From: Chloroflexota bacterium
Lineage (GTDB): Bacteria > Chloroflexota > Dehalococcoidia > SM23-28-2 > RBG-16-64-32
Reading direction: 5' to 3'
NCBI GenBank assembly: GCA_005880055.1
Contig: VBJS01000059.1
Span: forward strand, 4,263-14,987
Length of the DNA stretch: 10,725 nt
Below are positions 1 to 5,767 of the stretch, in pieces. Both the position numbers and the translations under genes were made by a program. A model generated the notes under the pieces. That model made no database searches. It was given only the letters and a program-made list of their open reading frames with translations, and was not told where the DNA came from. Positions within the stretch are counted from its first letter, which is position 1. Every line of letters starts with the position of its first letter.

Positions 1-510
1 GAGGAAGTAGCCGACGTACCGGACTATCGCCGTGCCCGGTGTCAACGGCTCCCCGCTCGCCATCGTTATCTTGAGGCCCATCAGCATCTTGCCCGGAGTG
101 GCTCCTTCCAGGACCCAGAAACCGACCGTGTAGAGGAACCCGGTCAAGAAATTGAGTACTAGACGCCCACCAACGGAACTTACAGTCAGCGCGATAATTA
201 CCTGCGGGATGGCCAGCACCAGGCCGTCGATTATTAGGGCCAGCAGCCGGATCCAGAAGCCCGCATAGGACCGCGCGCCGGAGATCAGGTTGCTGCCGCA
301 CGATGGACAAAACGTAGCGTCAGCCGGCGCCTGCGCGCCGCACGCGGGGCAGGTCACCGTCATTGGGGCTGCCCCGCCGACAGCCGGACCCGGCTGCGCC
401 GGTACCGACGGCTGAAAGATGCCCGCCGCCCGCTGCTCCACCGCGCAGTTCTCGCAGAACTGGGCCGGCGCCTGGATGTTGGTGCCACAGCGCAAACAGC
501 GAATCGCCAT
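1..510 (-). CDS. Double zinc-ribbon RDD-family membrane protein (3' end off the window)
   Basis: The frame is open from the ATG at 510 to the left edge (170 codons), so the C-terminus is missing. Two zinc ribbons are visible: CLRC...CENC (residues 5-22) and CPAC...CPSC (about 55-72). They are joined by a Pro/Ala-rich linker and followed by an RDD-type membrane domain starting YAGFWIRLLALIIDG, with the Arg and Asp expected in the first helix. A second hydrophobic stretch and the GATPGKMLMGLKI motif, typical of RDD proteins, come later. RDD proteins are integral membrane proteins of mostly unknown function; some have been proposed as transporters. Two starts are possible: 510, which includes the first ribbon, or the ATG at 363, which forms an ATGA overlap with the stop of the upstream HAD frame. 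The first ribbon is a convincing domain, so 510 is preferred, although no good Shine-Dalgarno sequence precedes either start. It is probably co-transcribed with the HAD gene. Confidence 0.85.
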   Translation of the reverse strand, partial: MAIRCLRCGTNIQAPAQFCENCAVEQRAAGIFQPSVPAQPGPAVGGAAPMTVTCPACGAQAPADATFCPSCGSNLISGARSYAGFWIRLLALIIDGLVLAIPQVIIALTVSSVGGRLVLNFLTGFLYTVGFWVLEGATPGKMLMGLKITMASGEPLTPGTAIVRYVGYFL

Positions 511-1295
511 TGGCGCGCCCACGCCACCCCGTCCGCATCGTTGCTCGGCGCGATGTGCAACGCCCCGCCCTTCACGGCGTCAGGAGAATTGCCCATCGCC
601 ACGCCCAACCCTGCGAGGCTCAGCATCCCCAGATCAGACTCGGAGTCGCCCATCGCCAGCGTTTCCTCCGGCGCGATTCCCATCTCCCCACAGACCAACT
701 CCAGCGCCTTCGCCTTCTCCGCTTCCGGGTGTGTAAGCACGACGTAGTGGGGGGAGTTGGCCGGCCGGTTGATCGAAAACCGGCAGCGATCGCCGTAGAG
801 GGCCAGAAAGCGGGAGGATATCTCGTCCACCGCGCCTTCCCCGTATACGAGCACGCTGGTCGGCCGCCCTTCGGAGAGATGCTCCGCTTGCCGGTCCGCC
901 ACGCGCAGACCTGCCGGCAACTTCTCCGGGATAATCCCCGGCCGCATGCGCATGTACGTCGCCTCGCCGATTGTCGTATAGGTCTCCCAGGCGCGCTCGT
1001 CCGCAAGTGCCACCACTTCGCGGGCGATCTCCTCCTCCAGGTGAAGGTGCAGCAGTTCGGACCCGTCACTCGGGCGCTTTACGATCGCCCCGTTGGAGCA
1101 GATGAGCGGCGTCTCAATACCGAGGCGCACTGCGGTGCGGAGCGCCAGCCCATACCAACGGGAGGTGGCCAGGACCACCTGGACGCCCGCGTCCAGGGCT
1201 TCTCTGAGCGCTTCCGCGTTCGCTTCCGAAAGCTTGAGCGCAGAGTTGAGGAGCGTGCCGTCCAGGTCCAGCGCTACCAGCCGGAACTTCGCCAT
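360..1295 (-). CDS. Cof-type HAD-superfamily (IIB) hydrolase; C-terminal tail doubtful
   Basis: This is a haloacid dehalogenase-fold phosphatase of the Cof/YbjI type, probably acting on sugar phosphates or similar small phosphorylated metabolites in the cytoplasm. The substrate cannot be read from sequence. Motif I is DLDGT (residues 10-14, nucleophile D10, acid D12). Motif II is ATSR with T44, where ATGR is more usual. The motif III lysine is K194, and motif IV is GDSESD (216-221). A large C2-type cap lies between about 85 and 190. Family members end soon after the SNDADGVA motif (251-258), giving about 265-270 residues. Here the frame continues about 50 residues as an Arg/Ser-rich tail and overlaps the zinc-ribbon gene by about 150 nt. 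That tail looks like out-of-frame translation, so a lost stop or a frameshift near 510-525 is likely. A TTGACT box at 1325-1330 lies just upstream of the start, but its -10 partner is poor. Confidence 0.85.
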   Translation of the reverse strand: MAKFRLVALDLDGTLLNSALKLSEANAEALREALDAGVQVVLATSRWYGLALRTAVRLGIETPLICSNGAIVKRPSDGSELLHLHLEEEIAREVVALADERAWETYTTIGEATYMRMRPGIIPEKLPAGLRVADRQAEHLSEGRPTSVLVYGEGAVDEISSRFLALYGDRCRFSINRPANSPHYVVLTHPEAEKAKALELVCGEMGIAPEETLAMGDSESDLGMLSLAGLGVAMGNSPDAVKGGALHIAPSNDADGVAWARQWRFAVCAVAPTSRRRPSSARTARWSSGRRASFSRRYRRSRVRLSAGQPQ

Positions 1296-1362
1296 GCGAC
1301 AAGGTTGTGCGCTGCGGCACGGGAAGTCAATACGCCGCGCGGCGCACGGTAAACGTGACGGC

Positions 1363-1390
1363 GTAGGGCAGGGGATCCACCCTGCCCTAC
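1363..1390. repeat. Perfect 11-bp inverted repeat between radC and the HAD gene
   Basis: The arms GTAGGGCAGGG and CCCTGCCCTAC are perfectly complementary around a 6-nt loop. The repeat lies in the 120-nt spacer (1296-1415) after radC and before the HAD gene. No T-run follows on either strand, so it is not a typical intrinsic terminator. It may be a dispersed palindromic repeat unit or an mRNA-stabilising hairpin. I see no other element in the spacer apart from a possible -35 box near the HAD start. Confidence 0.6.
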
Positions 1391-1415
1391 GTGTACCTCC
1401 CCACCGATATCCGGC

Positions 1416-2120
1416 CTACCAGCCCAGGCCGCGCTCCTTGAGGCTCACATAACCCGCCCGCGCGATCACTACGTGGTCCAGCACCTCGATGTTGAGGAGC
1501 CTGCCCGCTTCCACGATCTGCTTGGTTAGCGCCACGTCATCCGGACTGGGGGACGGGTCTCCGGAGGGGTGGTTGTGCACGACGATCAGGCTGGAGCAGT
1601 TCTCACGGACCGCGTCTTTGAAGACTTCGCTCACGCGCACTACCGCACAATGCACGTTCCCAACGTAAACCTGGCGGTCCGCCACGACCTGATTACGCAC
1701 GTTGAGGAGCACGACCTTCAGGTGCTCCTGCTCCAGGTCAACCATTTCCGGCCGCAGCCACTCACTGATGTCCTCCGAGCAGCGTATGGTGCGGCGCTGG
1801 TCTGGTTGTGCGCTGACCACGCGCCGCCCCACTTCTATCGCCGCCAGGATTTGCGCGGCCTTCGCCTCCCCCACGCCCCTGTGCTCGCATAAATCGGCGA
1901 AGGAGGCGCGTCCGAGGCCGGGCAGTCCGTCAAACTTCGCGGTCAACCGCTGGGCCAGCCGCACGACGTTCTCTCCGTTTGCCCCCGTCCGCAGCAGGAT
2001 TGCGAGCAGTTCGGGCGTGGACATGCGTTCCGCCCCGACGTCTCTCAGCCGCTCCCGCGGCCGCTCTTCGCTGGGCATGTCGCGGATAAGCGGCTGGTAT
2101 TCAAGCGCCGCCTCTTTCAT
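1416..2120 (-). CDS. radC: RadC family JAB/MPN-domain protein
   Basis: The protein has 234 residues, a normal length for RadC. The N-terminus carries the family signature RPRERL (20-25) and ELLAILLRTG (37-46), followed by a helix-hairpin-helix region (about 65-100). The C-terminal JAB1/MPN metalloprotease-like domain has the zinc motif HNHPSGDPSPSPDD (H182, H184, S192, D195), so all JAMM ligands are present. RadC was named from an E. coli repair phenotype later reassigned to recG, and its biochemical role is still unclear. The ATG at 2120 is preferred over the internal Met15 because the LEYQPLIRDMP segment before RPRERL is typical of the family; the Shine-Dalgarno sequence is weak (GAGAG). 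It lies 70 nt after the zinc-finger/LysM gene and is probably in the same transcript. Confidence 0.95.
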   Translation of the reverse strand: MKEAALEYQPLIRDMPSEERPRERLRDVGAERMSTPELLAILLRTGANGENVVRLAQRLTAKFDGLPGLGRASFADLCEHRGVGEAKAAQILAAIEVGRRVVSAQPDQRRTIRCSEDISEWLRPEMVDLEQEHLKVVLLNVRNQVVADRQVYVGNVHCAVVRVSEVFKDAVRENCSSLIVVHNHPSGDPSPSPDDVALTKQIVEAGRLLNIEVLDHVVIARAGYVSLKERGLGW

Positions 2121-2190
2121 CGCTCTCAGCTTGCATCCGTCAAGGAGTGATATCTAGAGGCAAATGTCAGTGGTTGCCGGGCCGCGCCGT

Positions 2191-2760
2191 CTACCTGGCC
2201 GGGATGACGACCTTGTCGCCCGGTTGGAGGAGCTTCGCCTGGTCCTCCGTGAGCCCGTTGGCTGCCAGCATATCCAGGTAAGTCAGGCCGTAGGCGTTTG
2301 CGATAGACGCCAGGCTGTCTCCCGGCTGGACCGTATACTCAGTTGGCCCCGCCGGCGTTGGCGCCGGTGTTGCCGGCGCCGGGGTTGCCGGCGCGGGCGA
2401 CGGGCTGCCCTCCGGCGAAGAGGTTGCCGCGGCCGCGGACGGCGATGCGGAGCCTGAAGCAGCCGCTTTCGTCGCAGCAGCGCTTGCTACAGCCGTCGGC
2501 CGTGGCTGGCTCGCCGAGGATGTTTCACCCGGCAGCGACGGCGGCCTGATCAGCAGCCAGAGCGCCAGGACGCTCGCGCCGAGGAGCGCGAAAAGCGATA
2601 TGCGAAAGACCGTGCCCGAGGGCGCCGCGCTCAGCGGGCTCAGGCACTCTGCGCAAAGGGGCCGGGCGCCTGCGCTGGACTCGCCGTGCTCCGGGCAGTA
2701 GGCCCTGGCGCAGCGCAGGCACTGAAGTGTTGTCGTCTTGCCGCAGGCATAGCAGGTCAT
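2191..2760 (-). CDS. Zinc-finger, single-span membrane protein with C-terminal LysM domain
   Basis: The 189-residue protein has four visible parts. Residues 1-40 form a Cys/His-rich module (C3-C6, C14-C17, C22-H25, C36-C39), which could hold two zinc ions in a cross-brace. Residues about 51-71 are a hydrophobic helix. Residues about 72-140 are a low-complexity Ala/Pro/Ser/Thr linker. Residues about 141-189 are a LysM domain (YTVQPGDSLASIANAYGL...LLQPGDKVVIP). With no signal peptide, the likely topology is a cytoplasmic zinc module and an extracytoplasmic LysM bound to glycan, peptidoglycan or another surface polymer. That topology is an inference. The gene has no clear Shine-Dalgarno sequence, but a possible promoter sits about 45 nt upstream. 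It occupies the place after rplL where rpoB is often found. I do not recognise a named family for the whole architecture. Confidence 0.85.
   Translation of the reverse strand: MTCYACGKTTTLQCLRCARAYCPEHGESSAGARPLCAECLSPLSAAPSGTVFRISLFALLGASVLALWLLIRPPSLPGETSSASQPRPTAVASAAATKAAASGSASPSAAAATSSPEGSPSPAPATPAPATPAPTPAGPTEYTVQPGDSLASIANAYGLTYLDMLAANGLTEDQAKLLQPGDKVVIPAR
2358..2399. repeat. Short GC-rich tandem repeat (about 15-bp unit) in the LysM gene linker
   Basis: Units beginning TTG recur at 2358, 2370 and 2385 (12, 15 and 15 nt). They are in frame in the minus-strand gene and encode the repeated Ala-Pro-Ala-Thr-Pro linker. This looks like replication-slippage expansion of a flexible spacer. 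Confidence 0.6.
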
Positions 2761-2805
2761 GTAGAGGGGCGCCGGGGGAGAGCAGCCGCTTTATCCGGCG
2801 CGCCC

Positions 2806-2836
2806 ATTGTAACCCCTCTTTGGCTACCAGCCGCAA
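2806..2836 (-). promoter_or_regulatory. Possible promoter for the LysM-radC-HAD-RDD gene group
   Basis: On the minus strand a -35-like TTGCGG (2831-2836) precedes a good -10 box TACAAT (2806-2811), with a rather long 19-nt spacer. Transcription would begin about 40 nt before the LysM gene. The match is moderate, and read-through from rplL is the alternative. Confidence 0.35.
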
Positions 2837-2844
2837 GGTCTGGG

Positions 2845-2869
2845 TCAGCGAGCCAAGGCCAGCCGCTGA
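2845..2869 (-). terminator. Weak hairpin after rplL, possible transcription end
   Basis: TCAGCG and CGCTGA pair around a 13-nt partly structured loop, 42 nt past the rplL stop. No T-run follows, so it is at best a weak or factor-assisted terminator. No stronger terminator is visible between rplL and the next gene. Confidence 0.2.
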
Positions 2870-2910
2870 ACCTCGCCATGCCTCGCCCCTGAGTCGCCTA
2901 TTGTGATCGC

Positions 2911-3321
2911 CTATTGCATCTCGACTGTGGCGCCCGCCTCCTGCAGCTTCTTGACCACGGTCTCCGCGTCCGCCTTGGAGACGCCCTCTTTGACGTTGGC
3001 GGGCACCGCCTCCACCAGGTCCTTCGCTTCCTTCAGCCCCAGCGTGGTCACCTCGCGAACGGCCTTGATGACGTTGATCTTGTTGGCGCCGATGTCTTTC
3101 AGCACTACGTTGAACTCCGTCTTCTCTTCTTCTGCCGCCGGCGCTGCACCATCGCCCGAGGGCGCCGCCGCAGGCGCGCCCGCCGCCTGTACCGCCACCG
3201 GCGCCGCCGCTGTGATCCCGAACTCGTCCTGGATGCGCTGGTTCAGGTCTCGCAGTTCCAGGATCGTCATCTCCTTGATGATGTCCAGGACCTGGTCCAC
3301 CCTGTTGTCACCCTTAGCCAT
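2911..3321 (-). CDS. rplL: 50S ribosomal protein L7/L12
   Basis: The 136-residue protein is the mobile stalk protein of the large ribosomal subunit, which recruits and stimulates translational GTPases such as EF-Tu and EF-G. An N-terminal dimerisation helix pair (about 1-30) is followed by an Ala/Pro/Gly-rich hinge (about 38-65) and the C-terminal factor-binding domain, starting EKTEFNVVL and containing NKINVIKAVREVTTLGLKEAKDLV. The ATG at 3321 was chosen because it follows an excellent Shine-Dalgarno sequence (AAGGAGGAG, 7 nt or less away) and gives the usual N-terminus; the longer open frame upstream is not coding. It is 46 nt after rplJ, and the pair is probably controlled by the L10 leader further upstream. 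Confidence 0.97.
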   Translation of the reverse strand: MAKGDNRVDQVLDIIKEMTILELRDLNQRIQDEFGITAAAPVAVQAAGAPAAAPSGDGAAPAAEEEKTEFNVVLKDIGANKINVIKAVREVTTLGLKEAKDLVEAVPANVKEGVSKADAETVVKKLQEAGATVEMQ

Positions 3322-3367
3322 CGTTCTCCTCCTTCGTAATGCCTCGACACTTGTTTTTGTCTTTTGA

Positions 3368-3928
3368 TCAGGCGCCTGCCTCCAGCTGCTTGGCCCGTGC
3401 CTCAATCAAGCCCGGCAGCTCGCCGAGCATCGCCTGCGTCAGCCCCGAAAGCTCCCGCAGCGGCGACTCCAGCAGCCCCAGCAGCCCGGCCAGGGGCGAC
3501 TGCAGGTGCCCCAGGAACTGGCCGATGAGCACCGGCCTCGGCGGCAGGGTCACCAGCGCCCGAAGGTCGGCTGCCGTCAGCACCGACCCCTCCATGTAGC
3601 CGCCGCGGATGGCGAACCCGGCCGGCGCCGTTGCCGCGTAGCCCGCGAGGGCTTTGCTGGCATCGACAATATCCCCATAGCTGATCGCCAGCGCCGTCGG
3701 CCCCTCGATGATCCGGACCAGGTCCGGCTGCCCGGCCTCGTCGGCCGCCCGCGCGAGCAGGCTGTTCTTCACGACCTTGACCTCGACGCCGCCGTCGCGC
3801 AGGCGCCGGCGCAGGTCCTGCATCTCCTTGACGCGCAGGCCCCGGTACTCCGCGCTTACCAGCAGCGTCGCCCGGGCGATGCGCTCCTTAAGGTTCGCTA
3901 CCGCTTCTTTCTTCTTCTCTGTGGGCAT
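3368..3928 (-). CDS. rplJ: 50S ribosomal protein L10
   Basis: L10 anchors L7/L12 dimers to the ribosomal stalk base. The 186-residue product begins MPTEKKKEAVANLKERIARA and has the family core EYRGLRVKEMQDLRRRLR, VVKNSLLARAADEAG and EGPTALAIS. It ends in a C-terminal helical region (about 140-186) where L7/L12 dimers bind. The start at 3928 has a Shine-Dalgarno GGAGGG at 3932-3937. The gene follows a structured leader with L10-binding features, which supports autogenous control together with rplL. Confidence 0.96.
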   Translation of the reverse strand: MPTEKKKEAVANLKERIARATLLVSAEYRGLRVKEMQDLRRRLRDGGVEVKVVKNSLLARAADEAGQPDLVRIIEGPTALAISYGDIVDASKALAGYAATAPAGFAIRGGYMEGSVLTAADLRALVTLPPRPVLIGQFLGHLQSPLAGLLGLLESPLRELSGLTQAMLGELPGLIEARAKQLEAGA

Positions 3929-3961
3929 CCACCCTCCGTTCTTTCAAGCAACTTTGACGTG

Positions 3962-3999
3962 ACGAAAATGAAAAGGCCCTTGCCGCACAGCAAGGGACC
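3962..3999 (-). terminator. Attenuator-like hairpin in the rplJ leader
   Basis: On the minus strand CCCTTGC (3990-3996) pairs perfectly with GCAAGGG (3977-3983) around a 6-nt loop, followed by the pyrimidine-rich stretch CCTTTTCATTTTC. It lies between the L10-binding leader and the rplJ ribosome-binding site, the right place for premature termination. A nearby GGGCC/GGCCC hairpin (4011-4025) could compete with it, but that switch is an inference. Confidence 0.6.
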
Positions 4000-4039
4000 G
4001 AATTTCACGCGGGGCCGGGAAGGCCCACAACGCTCGCTC

Positions 4040-4125
4040 TCTCGCCTCGGCGGGCTCCGCCATTTAAACGGACTTAAGTTGCCCTGGCAACACCCGCTGT
4101 CTGCGGCACCGGTTCTTGTCGCTTA
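4040..4125 (-). ncRNA. Ribosomal protein L10 leader (cis-regulatory RNA)
   Basis: The spacer before rplJ contains the conserved segments of the L10 leader: AGACAGCGGGTG (4091-4102), a central ACTTAAGTC (4071-4079) and CCCGCCGAGGC (4044-4054). In the known family these form the kinked structure bound by L10 or the L10-L12 complex, which represses rplJ-rplL expression. The ID rests on pattern recognition; a covariance-model search would confirm it. Confidence 0.75.
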
Positions 4126-4137
4126 AACCTTAAGTGG

Positions 4138-4160
4138 CTCCTGTCTCTTGTCTCCTGTCC
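4138..4160. repeat. Short purine/pyrimidine direct repeat after rplA
   Basis: CTCCTGTC occurs twice, 14 nt apart (4138-4145 and 4152-4159), just past the rplA stop. The strand-biased, near-repetitive text resembles low-complexity intergenic filler seen in some Chloroflexota genomes; that comparison is from memory. Confidence 0.45.
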
Positions 4161-4166
4161 CCGCGA

Positions 4167-5285
4167 TCATACGCCGCCGCCCGTGGTCATGGAAAGCGTG
4201 GCCGGCACGTCCAGTTTGATCCCCGGCCCCATCGTCGTCGTAAGCGTCAGGCTGCGGATATATTGCCCCTTGGCGCCGCTCGGCTTTTCGCGGACGATTG
4301 CGTCCATCAGGGCCGAGAAATTCTCCAGCAGCGCCTCCTCCTCAAAGCTCACCTTGCCCAGTGGCACGTGCACGAGGTTGGTGCGGTCCGTCCGGAACTC
4401 CACGCGCCCCTGCTTGGAATCCCGGATCGCCCTGGGGAGGTCTTCCGCTTCGACGACTGTGTTGGTGCGCGGGTTGGGCATCAGGCCGCGGGGGCCGAGA
4501 ACGCGGCCCAGGCGCCCGACCTTGCCCATCAGCTCTTTGACCGCCAGCGCCACTTCAAAGTCCAGCCAGCCGCCTTCCACCTTCTTGATCATGTCATCGC
4601 TGCCCACGTAGTCTGCGCCCGCCTGCTCAGCGGTGCGTGCCGCTTCGCCCTCGGCGAATACCAGCACACGCTGTCCTTTGCCCAGCCCGTGCGGCAGCAC
4701 GAGCGTGCCGCGCAGCTGCTGCTCCGCGTGCCGCGTATCGAGGCCCGTGCGGATGTGAAGCTCTACCGTCTCGTCGAACTTGGCGTAGGCCGTCTCCTTG
4801 AGCAGGGGGATGGCCTCCTTCGGTTCGTACAGGTGGCTCCGGTCTATCTTCTCGAGCGCCGCCATGTACTTCTTCCCGTGCTGGGCCATCAACAGTCCAG
4901 GGATGGGTATCAGGCGTCCGTTTATCGTGTCAACGCCGAGCAGGAACTGTTCGAGAGTGACGACGCCGACAAGGGCCGGTTCGCCGTCTTCACCAAGAAT
5001 GCAGGGCGTGATTCGCACGCGGCCTTCTATCCGAACAGGGACCTCCGCGACGTCCCTGGTCACCGGCGTTCCGTCTGCCAGTTGGAACCGTTCTGTGCTC
5101 CCGCTGGTAACGCCCAGGTCCCGTAGCACGCGGCGAGGCAGCATGCTGAAAGTAGCGCCCGTATCGGCGGTCGCCTGAACATCGATGAACCGAGAGCGGT
5201 CCGGGCTACCAACACCGATTGTGACCTCTACGTGGCCCAACTGCCCATCACCGATTCGAACCCGTGGTCGTCCCTGAATCGCCAT
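4167..5285 (-). CDS. rplA: Retropepsin-like aspartic protease domain fused to 50S ribosomal protein L1
   Basis: One uninterrupted frame of 372 residues contains two complete domains. Residues 1-132 are a clan AA (retropepsin-like) aspartic protease domain. Residues 133-372 are a full-length L1 (240 residues) beginning MAQHGKKYMAALEKIDRSHLY, with the signatures GLMPNPRTNTV and KQGRVEFRTDRTN. L1 binds 23S rRNA at the L1 stalk near the E site and is the classical autoregulator of the L11-L1 mRNA. The frame starts 8 nt after rplK with a plausible Shine-Dalgarno AGGTGA (5290-5295), so ribosomes leaving rplK would translate the fused protein. Internal initiation at the L1 Met (ATG at 4889) could give normal L1, but only a weak GGA lies upstream of it. 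Codons such as CGA, GGA and ATA appear more common in the protease part than in the neighbouring ribosomal genes, suggesting acquisition by transfer. The L1 identity is certain; whether the fusion is expressed intact is not known. Confidence 0.93.
   Translation of the reverse strand: MAIQGRPRVRIGDGQLGHVEVTIGVGSPDRSRFIDVQATADTGATFSMLPRRVLRDLGVTSGSTERFQLADGTPVTRDVAEVPVRIEGRVRITPCILGEDGEPALVGVVTLEQFLLGVDTINGRLIPIPGLLMAQHGKKYMAALEKIDRSHLYEPKEAIPLLKETAYAKFDETVELHIRTGLDTRHAEQQLRGTLVLPHGLGKGQRVLVFAEGEAARTAEQAGADYVGSDDMIKKVEGGWLDFEVALAVKELMGKVGRLGRVLGPRGLMPNPRTNTVVEAEDLPRAIRDSKQGRVEFRTDRTNLVHVPLGKVSFEEEALLENFSALMDAIVREKPSGAKGQYIRSLTLTTTMGPGIKLDVPATLSMTTGGGV
4890..5285 (-). other. Clan AA aspartic protease domain (N-terminal part of the rplA frame)
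   Basis: The single-domain retropepsin signature is present: the active-site motif ADTGA with catalytic D41, followed by FSMLPRRVLRDLG; a LADG segment (69-72) typical of bacterial relatives; and a later hydrophobic-hydrophobic-Gly motif ALVG (104-107) followed by VTLE. It ends VDTINGRLIPIPGLLM, which closely resembles the natural C-terminus of free-standing bacterial members. The protease therefore seems complete and its last Met coincides with the L1 start Met. Such enzymes act as dimers, each chain giving one aspartate. Small stand-alone bacterial genes of this type have mostly unknown roles. Confidence 0.8.
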
Positions 5286-5293
5286 CCCGTCAC

Positions 5294-5716
5294 CTAGGCC
5301 ACTTCCACGCCCATGCTGCGCGCCGTCCCCTCCACCATCTTCATCGCCGCATCGACGTCGTTGGCGTTCAGGTCCTTCATCTTGAGTTCCGCGATCTGCT
5401 TCACCTGGTCCCGCCGCAAAGTCCCCACCTTGTCCCGCTTCTGCGCCGAGCTGCCCTTATCGATTCCGAGCGCCTTGCGGATCAGGTCAGAGGCCGGCGG
5501 CGTCTTGAGGGCGAACACGAAGGAGCGGTCCTCGTAAACCGTAATCTCTACCGGCACGATGCTCCCAGCCTGCGAAGAGGTGCGTTCGTTGTACTCCTTG
5601 CAGAACGCCATGATGTTGGCGCCGTGCTGGCCCAGCGCGGGGCCCACCGGCGGCGCGGGCGTCGCCTGCCCCGCCTGCAGTTGTAGCTTGATTACCGCTC
5701 GGATTTTCTTCGCCAT
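5294..5716 (-). CDS. rplK: 50S ribosomal protein L11
   Basis: L11 binds the GTPase-associated region of 23S rRNA and takes part in factor binding and the stringent response. The 140-residue product has the expected N-terminal domain with PAPPVGPALGQHG (about 20-32) and NIMAFCKEYNERT. The C-terminal RNA-binding domain has PPASDLIRKALGI, a conserved KVGTLRRDQVKQIAELKMKDLN core and the GTARSMGV end. The start at 5716 is fixed by the family N-terminus MAKKIRAVIKLQL. The ribosome-binding site is weak. The gene is 51 nt after nusG and 8 nt before the protease-L1 frame. Confidence 0.97.
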   Translation of the reverse strand: MAKKIRAVIKLQLQAGQATPAPPVGPALGQHGANIMAFCKEYNERTSSQAGSIVPVEITVYEDRSFVFALKTPPASDLIRKALGIDKGSSAQKRDKVGTLRRDQVKQIAELKMKDLNANDVDAAMKMVEGTARSMGVEVA

Positions 5717-5767
5717 ACTATAGCCGTCGCTTCTTTGTCGCCGTTGTTAGTTGTTCGATGTGATGAG

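Noticed and set aside
363..1352. Long plus-strand open frame of 329 codons
   Set aside because: It is antisense to the HAD hydrolase, is rich in Arg/Pro/His as expected for a GC-rich shadow frame, and has no recognisable domain.
2358..2399. Possible CRISPR or regulatory repeat array
   Set aside because: The units are only 12-15 nt without spacers and encode the Ala/Pro linker of the LysM protein.
4134..5126. Long plus-strand open frame of 330 codons opposite rplA
   Set aside because: The minus strand encodes an unmistakable L1; the plus frame shows no domain and begins in the rplJ leader spacer.
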